Shown in pieces: positions 7,849 through 16,187 of a DNA stretch of 29,040 nucleotides. The first letter of the stretch is position 1. Each line of letters begins with the position of its first letter. Under the pieces are notes generated by a model. The model had not been told where the DNA came from, did not search any database, and was given only the letters and a program-made list of their open reading frames with translations. Both the position numbers and the translations under genes were made by a program. Origin of the DNA: Ruminococcus sp. UBA5884 (GTDB taxonomy: Bacteria > Bacillota > Clostridia > Oscillospirales > Ruminococcaceae); the NCBI GenBank assembly GCA_002431975.1, contig DJFA01000008.1, positions 28,211 to 57,250 on the forward strand, read 5' to 3'.

Positions 7849-9270
7849 TTATTCAACTATATCAACTTTCATAAGATTTGTAGTACCTGAAACGCCGAGC
7901 GGAACTCCGGCAGTGATTACTACCAAATCGCCGTCATCAACATATCCGGCATTTTTTGCAGCTTCAACAGCACAGCTGAAAAGCTCGTCAGTATTTGTCT
8001 TTTCGTCGATAAGCAAAGGAGTAACACCCCATGACATATTCATCTGACGGCAGGCTGTTTCGCTTGTTGTACAGCTTATAATAGGTGCATCAGGACGATA
8101 TTTTGAGATAAGTCTTGCAGTAGAGCCAGCCTTTGTAACTGTTATAATAGCCTTTACATTAAGGTCATGAGCAGTTGTTACTGTTGCATGAGCGATAGCA
8201 TTTGCAATATTTGAATTGCTTGAAATGCCTCTTGCAGAAAATCTCTTTCTGTAGTCGATATTATTTTCAGTTGTTTCAGCGATAAGAGCCATAGTTTTTA
8301 CAGTTTCAATCGGATAATGGCCAGCGGCAGTTTCTCCTGAAAGCATGATAGCACTTGTACCGTCATAGATAGCGTTAGCTACGTCAGTGATTTCAGCTCG
8401 TGTAGGACGGGGATTTGAAATCATTGATTCAAGCATCTGAGTAGCAGTGATAACCTGTTTGCCTGCATTATAGCCGTATTTGATAAGTTTTTTCTGGATT
8501 GCAGGGATTTTTTCAAAAGGAATCTCAACACCCATATCGCCTCTTGCAACCATAATTCCGTCAGCGGCTTCAAGTATTTCATCAATATTGTTTACGCCGT
8601 CAACGTTTTCGATTTTAGCAATAATTCTTACATCGAACCAGCCAAGGCTCTGAGTAAATTTTCTGAGATAGTTTATATCAGCAGAAGTTCTTACAAAGCT
8701 TGCAGCGATAAAGTCATAGCCCATTTTAGCACCAAATTCAAGGTCATTCATATCAGCATCGCTGAGGTAAGGCATTGAAAGCTTTATTCCCGGAACATTT
8801 ATTCCCTTGTTGTTTGAGAGTATGCCTCCATGAACGATACGGCAGGTTATATCAGTGCCTGTAACGCTTTCAGCAACAAGTTCTATAACTCCGTCATTGA
8901 TAAGGATTCTTGTACCTATGCTTATATCCTGAGGGAGTTTTTTAAATGATATGCTTCCAATTTCGGCAGTGCATGGAACATCACGTGTTGTAAGAGTATA
9001 GACATCTCCGTCCATTATCTCAACAGGCTTGTTGTCAACAAATTTTCCGAGTCTTATTTCCGGACCCTTTGTATCGAGCATTGTAGCTATCGGGAGTCCG
9101 AGTTCCTCACGGAGCTTTACTACTTCACGGAAACGTCTTTCATGCATTGCATAATCTCCGTGTGAGAAGTTGAAGCGGGCAACGTTCATGCCTGCGAGCA
9201 TAAGCTCACGCAATACAGATTCGTCATCTGTTGAAGGGCCTATTGTGCAGACGATTTTTGTTTTTCTCAT
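7849..9270 (-). CDS. pyk: Pyruvate kinase
   Basis: A 473-residue cytoplasmic enzyme converting PEP and ADP to pyruvate and ATP, the last step of glycolysis. Family signatures are clear: KIVCTIGPST at the N-terminus, MLDTKGPEIR, the active-site block IIAKIENVDG followed by GIMVARGDMGVEIP, and the PTRAEITDVANAI region. The C-terminus ends at the regular allosteric domain; the extra PEP-utilising domain of bacillary enzymes is absent. The start at 9270 (MRKTK) follows AAGGAGA; a start seven codons earlier would overlap that site. It lies 73 nt downstream of citrate synthase with no terminator between, so the two are probably co-transcribed. Confidence 0.96.
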   Translation of the reverse strand: MRKTKIVCTIGPSTDDESVLRELMLAGMNVARFNFSHGDYAMHERRFREVVKLREELGLPIATMLDTKGPEIRLGKFVDNKPVEIMDGDVYTLTTRDVPCTAEIGSISFKKLPQDISIGTRILINDGVIELVAESVTGTDITCRIVHGGILSNNKGINVPGIKLSMPYLSDADMNDLEFGAKMGYDFIAASFVRTSADINYLRKFTQSLGWFDVRIIAKIENVDGVNNIDEILEAADGIMVARGDMGVEIPFEKIPAIQKKLIKYGYNAGKQVITATQMLESMISNPRPTRAEITDVANAIYDGTSAIMLSGETAAGHYPIETVKTMALIAETTENNIDYRKRFSARGISSNSNIANAIAHATVTTAHDLNVKAIITVTKAGSTARLISKYRPDAPIISCTTSETACRQMNMSWGVTPLLIDEKTNTDELFSCAVEAAKNAGYVDDGDLVVITAGVPLGVSGTTNLMKVDIVE

Positions 9271-9343
9271 ATCAGAATCTCCTTTTTCCATATGGGCTTA
9301 TATATATGAATTTACACGGTTATTCCGCATAAAGTTCTGACAT

Positions 9344-10732
9344 TTATCTTTTATCTATCGGAATATATTCAAGAGGTTTTGTAATAGCCTTGTATGCAGG
9401 GCGTATAATACGTTTTCCGGTCATTATTTCCTCCATACGGTGTGCAGACCAGCCGGCAAGACGTGCTGTTGCGAAAAGAGGCGTAAACAAATCCTTCGGG
9501 ATACCGAGCATTTTATATACAAGGCCTGAATACATATCGACATTGGCACACATAATTTTTTCATCGCCCTTTACCTGTTTGAATATTTCAGGTGTAAGCT
9601 TTTCAATTGTATTGAGCAGACAGAATTCTCTTTCAATCTCCTTGCCTTCAGCGAGTTCAAAAGCTTTTCTTTTAAGAATCTGTTCACGGGGGTCAGAGAG
9701 AGTATATACAGCATGACCCATTCCATATATAAGACCTGAACGGTCATTAGCTTCTTTTTTGAGTATTTTAATGATATGGTCAGCGACCTGACCTTCATCT
9801 TCCCAGTTTTCAACATTTTTTTCAAAGTCCTCAAGCATCTGCATAACCTTTATATTTGCACCGCCATGTCTTGAGCCTTTGAGAGAACCTATTGCAGCGG
9901 AATATGCAGAATATGCGTCAGTGCCTGATGATGTAAGCACACGGCAGGTAAATGTTGAATTGTTTCCGCCGCCATGTTCAGCGTGGAGCATAAGGAGCGT
10001 ATCAAGCAGCTGAGCCTCTTCCTTGGTATACTGCCTGTCCTCTCTGAGGAGTGAAAGAATAGTCTGGGCAGTATTTTCGCCTGGGTCGATAGGGTGCATT
10101 ACAAGGCTGTCATTATTGTAATACTGTCTTTTTACCTGATAGGCACTTGTCATTATAACAGGCATTTTGGCGATAAGGCTCATAGCCTTTCTGAGTTCGC
10201 TTTCAAGAGATTTTTCCTCAGCATTTTTATCATATGAATAAAGAGCAAGCACTGAACGGGCAAGCTTGTTCATTACATCGGGTGAAGGAGCTTTTAAAAT
10301 CATATCAACGATAAAGTATGGAGGGAGTTCTCTGAGGCTTCCCATATATTCAGTAAAGCTTTCAAGCTCATGTTTATCAGGGAGCTGACCGAACAGCAGC
10401 AGATAAACAGTTTCTTCAAAACCGAATCTGTCTTCTTTTTCAACATTTTTAACGAGGTCACGCACATTATATCCTCTGTAAATGAGTTCGCCTTCCATTG
10501 GTTCACGTTCGCCCTCATTGACGATATAGCCGTGAACGTTGCATATATTGGTAATTCCTGCAACAACGCCTGTACCGTCCGAACGTCTTAAACCTCTTTT
10601 TACATGAAATTTATCATAAAGTCTTGCATCGATTGCAGAATTATCATTCAGATTTTCACAAAGATTCTGTATATGATTATTTGTATCAAATTCAAAAACC
10701 CTGTTTTCTGTTCTGTTTATCTGGTTTATCAT
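9344..10732 (-). CDS. gltA: Citrate synthase
   Basis: A 462-residue enzyme condensing acetyl-CoA with oxaloacetate to citrate. Catalytic regions are visible: LHAEHGGGNNSTF (first His), KGSRHGG, GMGHAVYTLSDPR (second His) and NVDMYSG (Asp). Compared with the usual 370-430 residues it carries an N-terminal extension of about 40 residues, as in other clostridial forms. Citrate would feed glutamate synthesis in an anaerobe with an incomplete TCA cycle (inference). The ATG is preceded by only a weak ribosome site (AAAGTGGG). It has a consensus promoter and probably leads a two-gene unit with pyk. Confidence 0.95.
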   Translation of the reverse strand: MINQINRTENRVFEFDTNNHIQNLCENLNDNSAIDARLYDKFHVKRGLRRSDGTGVVAGITNICNVHGYIVNEGEREPMEGELIYRGYNVRDLVKNVEKEDRFGFEETVYLLLFGQLPDKHELESFTEYMGSLRELPPYFIVDMILKAPSPDVMNKLARSVLALYSYDKNAEEKSLESELRKAMSLIAKMPVIMTSAYQVKRQYYNNDSLVMHPIDPGENTAQTILSLLREDRQYTKEEAQLLDTLLMLHAEHGGGNNSTFTCRVLTSSGTDAYSAYSAAIGSLKGSRHGGANIKVMQMLEDFEKNVENWEDEGQVADHIIKILKKEANDRSGLIYGMGHAVYTLSDPREQILKRKAFELAEGKEIEREFCLLNTIEKLTPEIFKQVKGDEKIMCANVDMYSGLVYKMLGIPKDLFTPLFATARLAGWSAHRMEEIMTGKRIIRPAYKAITKPLEYIPIDKR

Positions 10733-10777
10733 ATAATTATCAGCCCACTTTCACACAAAAAAATATCTTTATTAATA

Positions 10778-10806
10778 ATGATACACTAAAAAAAATTACT
10801 TGTCAA
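10778..10806 (-). promoter_or_regulatory. Sigma-A promoter of gltA
   Basis: On the minus strand TTGACA, a 17-nt spacer containing eight consecutive T, then TATCAT. It lies 45 nt before the start codon. Confidence 0.85.
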
Positions 10807-10870
10807 CGGAACACAAAATAATAGAACAAAATACTAAAAAAAGCAATTTTTTTCATCAAATAATTAGGAA

Positions 10871-10907
10871 TTATATAAAAAAAATCAGGTCTTTGAAAGA
10901 CCTGATT
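10871..10907 (-). terminator. Terminator of the DUF4830 gene, overlapping its stop codon
   Basis: A perfect inverted repeat AATCAGGTCTTT-G-AAAGACCTGATT (10883-10907) is followed on the minus strand by eight T. Its outermost two bases belong to the TAA stop codon of the gene. Confidence 0.88.
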
Positions 10908-11343
10908 ATGATTTCAGCAGAGCCTCAAAAGCACCGCCGTATTCAGCGGAATGGATATCACAGCCTATAAGATTATTGTTATGTATTATAAGCACTGCAC
11001 ACATATCCGGATTGCTGCTTAACTGATAAGTATATATTTCTGCACTTTGCCCCATATATTTTTCGAGGTCAAAGCCCTGTTCAAGCTGAATATTGTTATA
11101 TTCGCTGTATATGCGGTTAAATTCTGACGGAATACTGACAGTAATGCAGTCAGATGGTTCTTCCTCAACATCATAGCCGTTTATATTGAGAAATCCCACA
11201 CGGCTTGTATTATTTTCGAGAATAATATTTTTTTTTACGCTGCGGCTGTTTAAGGCTGCCGCAATGCCAACAGCTGCAATACAGCCGAGAACTGCAACAG
11301 CAATGATTTTTACCTTTCTTACACTTAATGATACACAGAACAT
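10906..11343 (-). CDS. DUF4830-type membrane-anchored protein
   Basis: A 145-residue protein of unknown function. Residues about 12-31 form one hydrophobic helix (IIAVAVLGCIAAVGIAAAL), an uncleaved anchor or signal. The rest matches what I recall of DUF4830: VGFLNINGYDVEEEP, IPSEFNRIYSEYNNIQ, QGFDLEKYMG, YTYQL and a final IGCDIHSAEYGG, where family members usually read IGGD. It probably faces the cell exterior. The ATG follows AAAGGGG by about 11 nt. It has a TATAAT at 11387-11392 without a clear -35. It seems monocistronic. Confidence 0.82.
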   Translation of the reverse strand: MFCVSLSVRKVKIIAVAVLGCIAAVGIAAALNSRSVKKNIILENNTSRVGFLNINGYDVEEEPSDCITVSIPSEFNRIYSEYNNIQLEQGFDLEKYMGQSAEIYTYQLSSNPDMCAVLIIHNNNLIGCDIHSAEYGGAFEALLKS

Positions 11344-11415
11344 TTTATTAAATCCCCTTTCAGAATTATGAAATCCGTTGTATTAGATTATACTATAATT
11401 CACAGGAATTTATGC

Positions 11416-11636
11416 TTAAACAATGTAAATCTGATGGTTGTTTCTGTGATTCGTTTATCTGAAATTAAATTGGTTCTGTAGGGGCGACCATTGGTCGCCC
11501 GTTGCAATTACCAGAATTTCATGATGATAACCAATGATTTTCCATACACAAAACAAATATCAAGTTTATGGTTTAACCATAATTCGGCGGGCGACCAATG
11601 GTCGCCCCTACAAATAACAATCATCAAATTGGCATA
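11416..11636. repeat. MITE/REP-like element copy 4
   Basis: ACC-type arms lie at 11477-11501 and 11588-11612, the inner palindrome at 11566-11582, and degenerate outer repeats at 11416 (TTAAACAATGTAAATCTGATGG) written here only in part: TTAAACAATGTAAATC and, at the right end, ATCATCAAATTGGCATAA. It has the same orientation as copies 1 and 5. It fills the gap between the two small membrane-protein genes together with the terminator at its right. Confidence 0.85.
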
Positions 11637-11674
11637 AAAAAGCAGTCTGCCTGTTTTATAAAAAACAGGCAGAC
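11635..11674 (-). terminator. Terminator of the DUF4870-like gene
   Basis: A 13-bp perfect stem GTCTGCCTGTTTT/AAAACAGGCAGAC (11645-11657 and 11662-11674) with a 4-nt loop is followed on the minus strand by GCTTTTTT. It abuts the right end of repeat copy 4. Confidence 0.9.
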
Positions 11675-11698
11675 GCATTTGATGATATTGAAACTATG

Positions 11699-12073
11699 TT
11701 ATTTTATAAGTGAGAAAAGTTCCCCGATAACCGGCAGAGATTTAGCTTTTCCCTGGAAACCATTTATAAGACCTACAACCATAAGTACAAAGCATATAAC
11801 TCTTATAACCCATGCAATAATCTTTCCGATAACCGGAATAAATCCTACGATACCGCTGAGGACTCCGGCAATTATACCGAATATAAGCAGTACAAGAGCC
11901 TGATTTGCATGATACTTGCCGAATGGAGAACCCTGATGAACTATCAGCGGCAGGAAAAAGAGAATTCCGCCTCCGAGATAGGCAAGACCTGACCAGATTT
12001 TATTATCTTCTATATCTGACGGGTCATACTGGTCTGTATAATCGGGTGTGTTGAAAATGCTGTTCAAATCCAT
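11699..12073 (-). CDS. DUF4870-like small membrane protein
   Basis: A 124-residue protein with three hydrophobic segments: about 30-43 (GLAYLGGGILFFLPLIV), 55-80 (ALVLLIFGIIAGVLSGIVGFIPVI) and 85-105 (IAWVIRVICFVLMVVGLI). The motif KYHANQAL and the closing region KSLPVIGE are typical of the DUF4870/Tic20-like proteins. The function is unknown. The N-terminus is acidic and cytoplasmic-looking (DYTDQYDPSDIEDNK). The ATG follows AAAGGAG. It is flanked by its own promoter and terminator. Confidence 0.85.
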   Translation of the reverse strand: MDLNSIFNTPDYTDQYDPSDIEDNKIWSGLAYLGGGILFFLPLIVHQGSPFGKYHANQALVLLIFGIIAGVLSGIVGFIPVIGKIIAWVIRVICFVLMVVGLINGFQGKAKSLPVIGELFSLIK

Positions 12074-12132
12074 AATGCACGACTCCTTTCATAAAAGAAA
12101 CATTCTACATAAAGCTTATTAAGCTTATAACA

Positions 12133-12161
12133 ATGATATCATAAAAAACGTATAATTTCCA
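12133..12161 (-). promoter_or_regulatory. Probable promoter of the DUF4870-like gene
   Basis: On the minus strand TGGAAA, 17 nt, TATCAT. The leader contains a repeated AAGCTT (AAGCTT-AAT-AAGCTT) between the -10 and the ribosome site, of unknown meaning. Confidence 0.55.
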
Positions 12162-12241
12162 CTGTTTTTTTATAATTTTAAAAGTTTGTTGAAACTGATT
12201 ATACGGCATTATTATTCAAACAATATTTTTAGTAAATATAA

Positions 12242-12688
12242 CTATTTTCTGTCGAGTTCTGAAATAGCTTTTATAAAGCTGTCGACATCTGTAAAATCCT
12301 TGTATACAGATGCAAAGCGTATATATGAAACAGGGTCAATAGTTCTGAGTTTTTCGAGAACCATGTCACCTATTTCAGCGGAGGTTATCTGATTTCTCAT
12401 TTCATTGGCATAGTAAGTTTCTATACCCTCAGCAATTCCTGAAACATCAGCCATACTTATGGGACGTTTTTTTATAGCACTGTAAATGCCGGTAATGAGT
12501 TTGTTTTTATCGAACTGTTCAAACGAGCCGTCTTTTTTCTGAACCATAAGCAGAGGTTTTTCAACTATTTCATATGTAGTAAATCTTTTACCGCATTTTA
12601 TGCATTCTCTGCGTCTGCGTTTTTTGCCGTCAGACGGTCGTGAATCTATTACTTTTGTATCTTCAAAGCCGCAGAATGGGCATCTCAT
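12242..12688 (-). CDS. nrdR: Transcriptional repressor NrdR
   Basis: A 148-residue ATP/dATP-sensing repressor of ribonucleotide reductase genes. The N-terminal zinc ribbon shows Cys3, Cys6, Cys29 and Cys32 (MRCPFCG and RRRRECIKCGKRFTTYE), followed by the ATP-cone (KKDGSFEQFDKNKLITGI, about residues 46-136). The ATG at 12688 stands 10 nt behind AAAGGA; the in-frame TTG three codons earlier would leave only one base to the ribosome site and is rejected. It starts 5 nt after the stop of the TIM-barrel gene, so translation is likely coupled. No ribonucleotide reductase gene is in the window. Confidence 0.95.
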   Translation of the reverse strand: MRCPFCGFEDTKVIDSRPSDGKKRRRRECIKCGKRFTTYEIVEKPLLMVQKKDGSFEQFDKNKLITGIYSAIKKRPISMADVSGIAEGIETYYANEMRNQITSAEIGDMVLEKLRTIDPVSYIRFASVYKDFTDVDSFIKAISELDRK

Positions 12689-12693
12689 ATATT

Positions 12694-13476
12694 TCAAATC
12701 CTTTCAATAATATCTGACAGATTTCTGAAATTATCATAAAGGTCGGAATCATTTTCAAAGCCGCCTCTGTAGAGTTCTATTACAACGCTTCTGTCAAAGC
12801 CTTTTTGTTTAAGAACTGCAAGAAATTTTTCAATATCAAAAGTGCCTTTTCCAATTTCCATGCAGTCATTTTTATCGTTATGGTCGCTTATATGAACATG
12901 AATAATATTGCTGCCTATCTCATAAGCGGCATTTATCGGATTTTCTCCGGCTCTTATGCATTGTTTTATATCAAGTGTGAATCTGATATCAGGATTAAGA
13001 TTTATAAGCTGTTTCATAAAATCAATACTTCTGCACTGACATCTTGCAACATTTTCATGAGCTACAGTTATTCCGAAACTTCTGCCGAGTTCACAGAGCA
13101 TATTGAAACGCTCCATATAAAATTCCGGACTTACCGGAGTAGAGGTTTTGTTGCCATGAAATACGAATATTTCCGCACCGAGTATATTCATTGCATTGAA
13201 ATAATATTTATGATATTCAAGAATATCGTATATTCTGCGTTTATACTGTGAAAAGAACATAAGATTATCAAGTTCGCTTGTAAAGGGGTGAATTGAAACG
13301 CATGACATATTATTATTTTCAAGTATATGCGAAAGGTTTCTGATAAATGACTCCTTGAGTTCAGAATGACAGTTAAGGAATATTTCAGTATTGTCAATAC
13401 CCATATCACCGAGTTCCTGCAAAGCGTCTTCAACATGAACGGGATAAAGGCAGGCTGTTGAAACACCGGCTTTCAT
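12694..13476 (-). CDS. TIM-barrel sugar isomerase/epimerase-like protein
   Basis: A 260-residue protein of the AP-endonuclease-2/xylose-isomerase-like fold. Metal-ligand-type residues occur at the ends of strands: VAHEN, FTLDIKQ, IHVHISDHND and VVIELYRGG. Members act as sugar-phosphate isomerases, epimerases or nucleases, and the substrate cannot be told from sequence. The ATG follows AGGAGGT. It lies 57 nt after secDF with an intervening hairpin and directly before nrdR, so it probably belongs to the secDF transcript by read-through. Confidence 0.85.
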   Translation of the reverse strand: MKAGVSTACLYPVHVEDALQELGDMGIDNTEIFLNCHSELKESFIRNLSHILENNNMSCVSIHPFTSELDNLMFFSQYKRRIYDILEYHKYYFNAMNILGAEIFVFHGNKTSTPVSPEFYMERFNMLCELGRSFGITVAHENVARCQCRSIDFMKQLINLNPDIRFTLDIKQCIRAGENPINAAYEIGSNIIHVHISDHNDKNDCMEIGKGTFDIEKFLAVLKQKGFDRSVVIELYRGGFENDSDLYDNFRNLSDIIERI

Positions 13477-13500
13477 TTTAGTTACCTCCTGATATACGCA

Positions 13501-13524
13501 AAAGGACGCATATAAGCGTCCTTT
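13501..13524 (-). terminator. Hairpin between secDF and the TIM-barrel gene
   Basis: A 9-bp perfect stem AAAGGACGC/GCGTCCTTT with a 6-nt loop, 10 nt after the secDF stop. On the minus strand the following tail is only TTTTGCG at best, so termination may be partial. The next ribosome site is about 17 nt further on, leaving no room for a promoter. Confidence 0.6.
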
Positions 13525-13533
13525 CCGGAAAAT

Positions 13534-15828
13534 TTAGTTTTTAGCTTTTCTGTTGTTCCACCATACCCACAGAGGAGATGCAATGCAAAGTGATGAGTAT
13601 GTACCCACGAGCATACCGAATATAAGCGGTACTGAGAAGCTGAGAATTGAATCAACTCCGAATATCAGGGCAACAACAACGATTGTAACCATTGACATAA
13701 CAGTTGTAAGAGATGTTCTTACTGAACGTCTTACAGACTGGTTGATACTCTTGTTTACAAGTTCATTAAGAGGAGCTTTCGGGAGAAGCTTTCTGTTTTC
13801 TCTTATTCTGTCATAGATAACGATTGTATCATTGATGGAATAGCCGAGAATTGTAAGGATAACCGCCATGAAGTTTGAATTGATAGAAAATCCGAGAAGA
13901 ATATATATTCCGTAAACTATTATTACATCATGGAAAAGTGTTGCAACGGCACATACACCGGCAGACATACCGCCGATTTTTCTGAATCTGAATGCGATAT
14001 ATATGATAAGCACGATTGATGAGAAGATTACTGCAACAAGACATTTGAGGAAGAATTCACGTCCGGCAGTCGGGCTTACATCATTTGAGTCAAGGATTTC
14101 AATTTCATTGTCAGGATATTTTTCCTGAATAGCGTCAGTGAGTTCAGTCTGTTTGTCGGAGGTAAGACCTTCATTTGAAACAAATGAGATAGTAAGGCTC
14201 TTTTTATCATTGTCAAAGAGGTCACCTGTCTGGATATTTACATCTGAACCGATGATATCTTCAATTTCTGATTTGGCAGCATCAGCATCAATATCACCTG
14301 AATATGAATATGAAATAATAGTACCGCCCTTGAATTCGATATCAACATCAACGCCTGTGAATGTCATTACAACTGAAAGAACTATAAGCATAAGAGAGGC
14401 TGAGAAGAATATTTTCTTTTTGCCGACAAAATTGAGCTCTTTTGATTTTTTAGGCTTTCCGCAGTAGAATTTCTTGTCTTTGAAAACTTTGAATTTTGAA
14501 AGTGAGCCGAGCATAAGCTTTGAAGCAAGAACTCCCATGAGGAAGTTAAGCACAACGCCGACCATAAGAGTAAAGCCGAATGAATAGATAGTACCTTCAG
14601 CGGAAGCTCCGAACATGAAGAATACCCAGCTGAGCGCCTTAGCGAATTTGCTTGAAGGAACGCCGAAAGCACCCATAAGTACTGCGGCAACTATGATAAC
14701 TGTGATATTTCCGTCAAAAATAGCTGTAAATGCTCTTTTATATCCGTTTTCAAGAGCTTTTTCAACGTTTCTGCCTGCATTTATTTCTTCCTTCACACGT
14801 TCAAATGTGATAATATTAGCATCAACGCCCATACCTACAGCAAGAATAATACCTGCTATACCCGGTATTGTGAGGGTTGAGCTGTCCATAAAGCTGAAAT
14901 AGCCTGATATACAGGCAAATGTGCCTGCAACCTGACCTGCAAGTCCGATAACTGAAACAAATCCGGGGAGTCTGTAGAGAACTATCATATATACAGCAAT
15001 GAAAGCGAATGCTATTATACCGCTTAAAATCATTGCATTGAGAGCACCTGTTCCGAGAGTAGGTGAAATTGTCTTGAAGCTTGATGTAACAAGATTGAAA
15101 GGCAATGCACCTGAATTTATCTTGTCAGCAAGACTCTTTGCACTTTCATAGTCATAGTCACCTGTTATGATGGCTTTTCCGTCAGTGATATGAGCTGATA
15201 CAGTAGCCTGATTTACACATGTGTCGTCCATCCATATTGAGATAGAGCCTTTACTCTGATAGAGTCTTGAAGTTGCATCAGCAAATTTCTGAGTACCTTC
15301 ATCAGAAAATTCAAGAGCTACAACATAATTCTGAGTACCGCTTGTTGAATCCTGCTGTCTTGAAACGTATGCGTTTGCAATATCAGTACCCTGAGCAATA
15401 ACCTTGTCGAGGTCATATTCAGTACCTTCGATAAAGCGGAGCATAGCGGTTTCACCAAGTTCTGCAACAGCTGCTTCAGGGTCAAAGCTGCTTTCACCTG
15501 ACTGCCACGGGAAACGTACGATAACTCTGTCCTTGTCATTGTCAACATAAACTTCCGAGTCGTTTATATTGAGTGAAGCAAGACGGACTTTCATTACTTC
15601 CATAACTGAGGCGAGCTGGTCATCAGTTGCATCAACACCGTCTTCTGTAGTGAATGTTACGTCAACACCGCCCTGAATATCAATTCCAAGACGTATATCC
15701 TTTACGCCTTTGATATGGGTAGTGACAATATCGCCGTACTGAGATGTAAAGCCGAAAAGAGTTGAACAGGAAAATACAGCTATTACAATGAAAACGATGA
15801 AGAATACAGGCTTTTTGATTTTTTTCAC
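13534..15828 (-). CDS. secDF: SecDF protein translocase accessory subunit
   Basis: A 764-residue fusion of SecD and SecF, proton-driven helpers of Sec export. The GTG start at 15828 is preceded by GGGAGG at 7 nt; the upstream frame has no ribosome site. An N-terminal helix (FFIVFIVIAVFSCSTLF) leads to the D1 signature RLGIDIQGGVDV, a large extracytoplasmic P1 region, and the first helix bundle (with GIAGIILAVGMGVDANII). From about residue 450 the SecF half repeats the plan: DVDIEFKGG, then helices ending with GYSINDTIVIYDRIREN. The fused form is common in Firmicutes. About 12 membrane helices are expected. Confidence 0.96.
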   Translation of the reverse strand: MKKIKKPVFFIVFIVIAVFSCSTLFGFTSQYGDIVTTHIKGVKDIRLGIDIQGGVDVTFTTEDGVDATDDQLASVMEVMKVRLASLNINDSEVYVDNDKDRVIVRFPWQSGESSFDPEAAVAELGETAMLRFIEGTEYDLDKVIAQGTDIANAYVSRQQDSTSGTQNYVVALEFSDEGTQKFADATSRLYQSKGSISIWMDDTCVNQATVSAHITDGKAIITGDYDYESAKSLADKINSGALPFNLVTSSFKTISPTLGTGALNAMILSGIIAFAFIAVYMIVLYRLPGFVSVIGLAGQVAGTFACISGYFSFMDSSTLTIPGIAGIILAVGMGVDANIITFERVKEEINAGRNVEKALENGYKRAFTAIFDGNITVIIVAAVLMGAFGVPSSKFAKALSWVFFMFGASAEGTIYSFGFTLMVGVVLNFLMGVLASKLMLGSLSKFKVFKDKKFYCGKPKKSKELNFVGKKKIFFSASLMLIVLSVVMTFTGVDVDIEFKGGTIISYSYSGDIDADAAKSEIEDIIGSDVNIQTGDLFDNDKKSLTISFVSNEGLTSDKQTELTDAIQEKYPDNEIEILDSNDVSPTAGREFFLKCLVAVIFSSIVLIIYIAFRFRKIGGMSAGVCAVATLFHDVIIVYGIYILLGFSINSNFMAVILTILGYSINDTIVIYDRIRENRKLLPKAPLNELVNKSINQSVRRSVRTSLTTVMSMVTIVVVALIFGVDSILSFSVPLIFGMLVGTYSSLCIASPLWVWWNNRKAKN

Positions 15829-15892
15829 ATTTAAACCTCCCAATTTAAAACATTTTCCTAAAAATCGGTACACAATCCGACAATCAATTATA

Positions 15893-15921
15893 ATTATATT
15901 CTATGCGTAAAAAAAAGTCAA
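15893..15921 (-). promoter_or_regulatory. Sigma-A promoter of secDF
   Basis: On the minus strand TTGACT, a 17-nt spacer, TATAAT. A leader of roughly 60 nt precedes the GTG. The MITE-like element starts 16 nt behind the -35. Confidence 0.82.
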
Positions 15922-15937
15922 GCATTTATCTTATATT

Positions 15938-16186
15938 TTAACGCAAATCCGATGATTATTTTCTGTAATCCGTTCATTAAATGATATGCAAATTGGTTCT
16001 GTAGGGGCGACCATTGGTCGCCCGTTGCAGTTTCCCAGAATTTCAGACGAAAAACCAATGATTTTATATGTACAAAACAGATATCAAATTTATGTTTCAA
16101 CCATAATTTGAGCGGGCGACCAATGGTCGCCCCTACAGAACAAACGAAAAATTCCTTGTGTTTAATCACAATCGAATTGACGTTAT
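15938..16186. repeat. MITE/REP-like element copy 5, most complete
   Basis: Best-preserved copy, about 250 bp. The left terminal repeat TTAACGCAAATCCGATGATT (15938-15957) faces its partner AATCGAATTGACGTTA (16170-16185). ACC-type arms are at 16000-16024 and 16113-16137. The inner palindrome is degraded by one change (TTATGTTTCAACCATAA). It fills the gap between secDF and birA. No transposase is encoded. Confidence 0.88.
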
Positions 16187-16187
16187 A

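Noticed and set aside
12689..12697. TTG start for nrdR three codons earlier
   Set aside because: The ribosome site would be one base from the TTG; the ATG at 12688 has normal spacing and gives the standard MRCPFC start.
15918..16169. Minus-strand reading frame of about 83 codons between secDF and birA
   Set aside because: It lies wholly in repeat copy 5. The peptide fragment GDQWSPLQN also appears in frames at copies 2 and 3, and a close variant (GEHSSPLHK) at copy 9, so these are translations of the repeat, not proteins.
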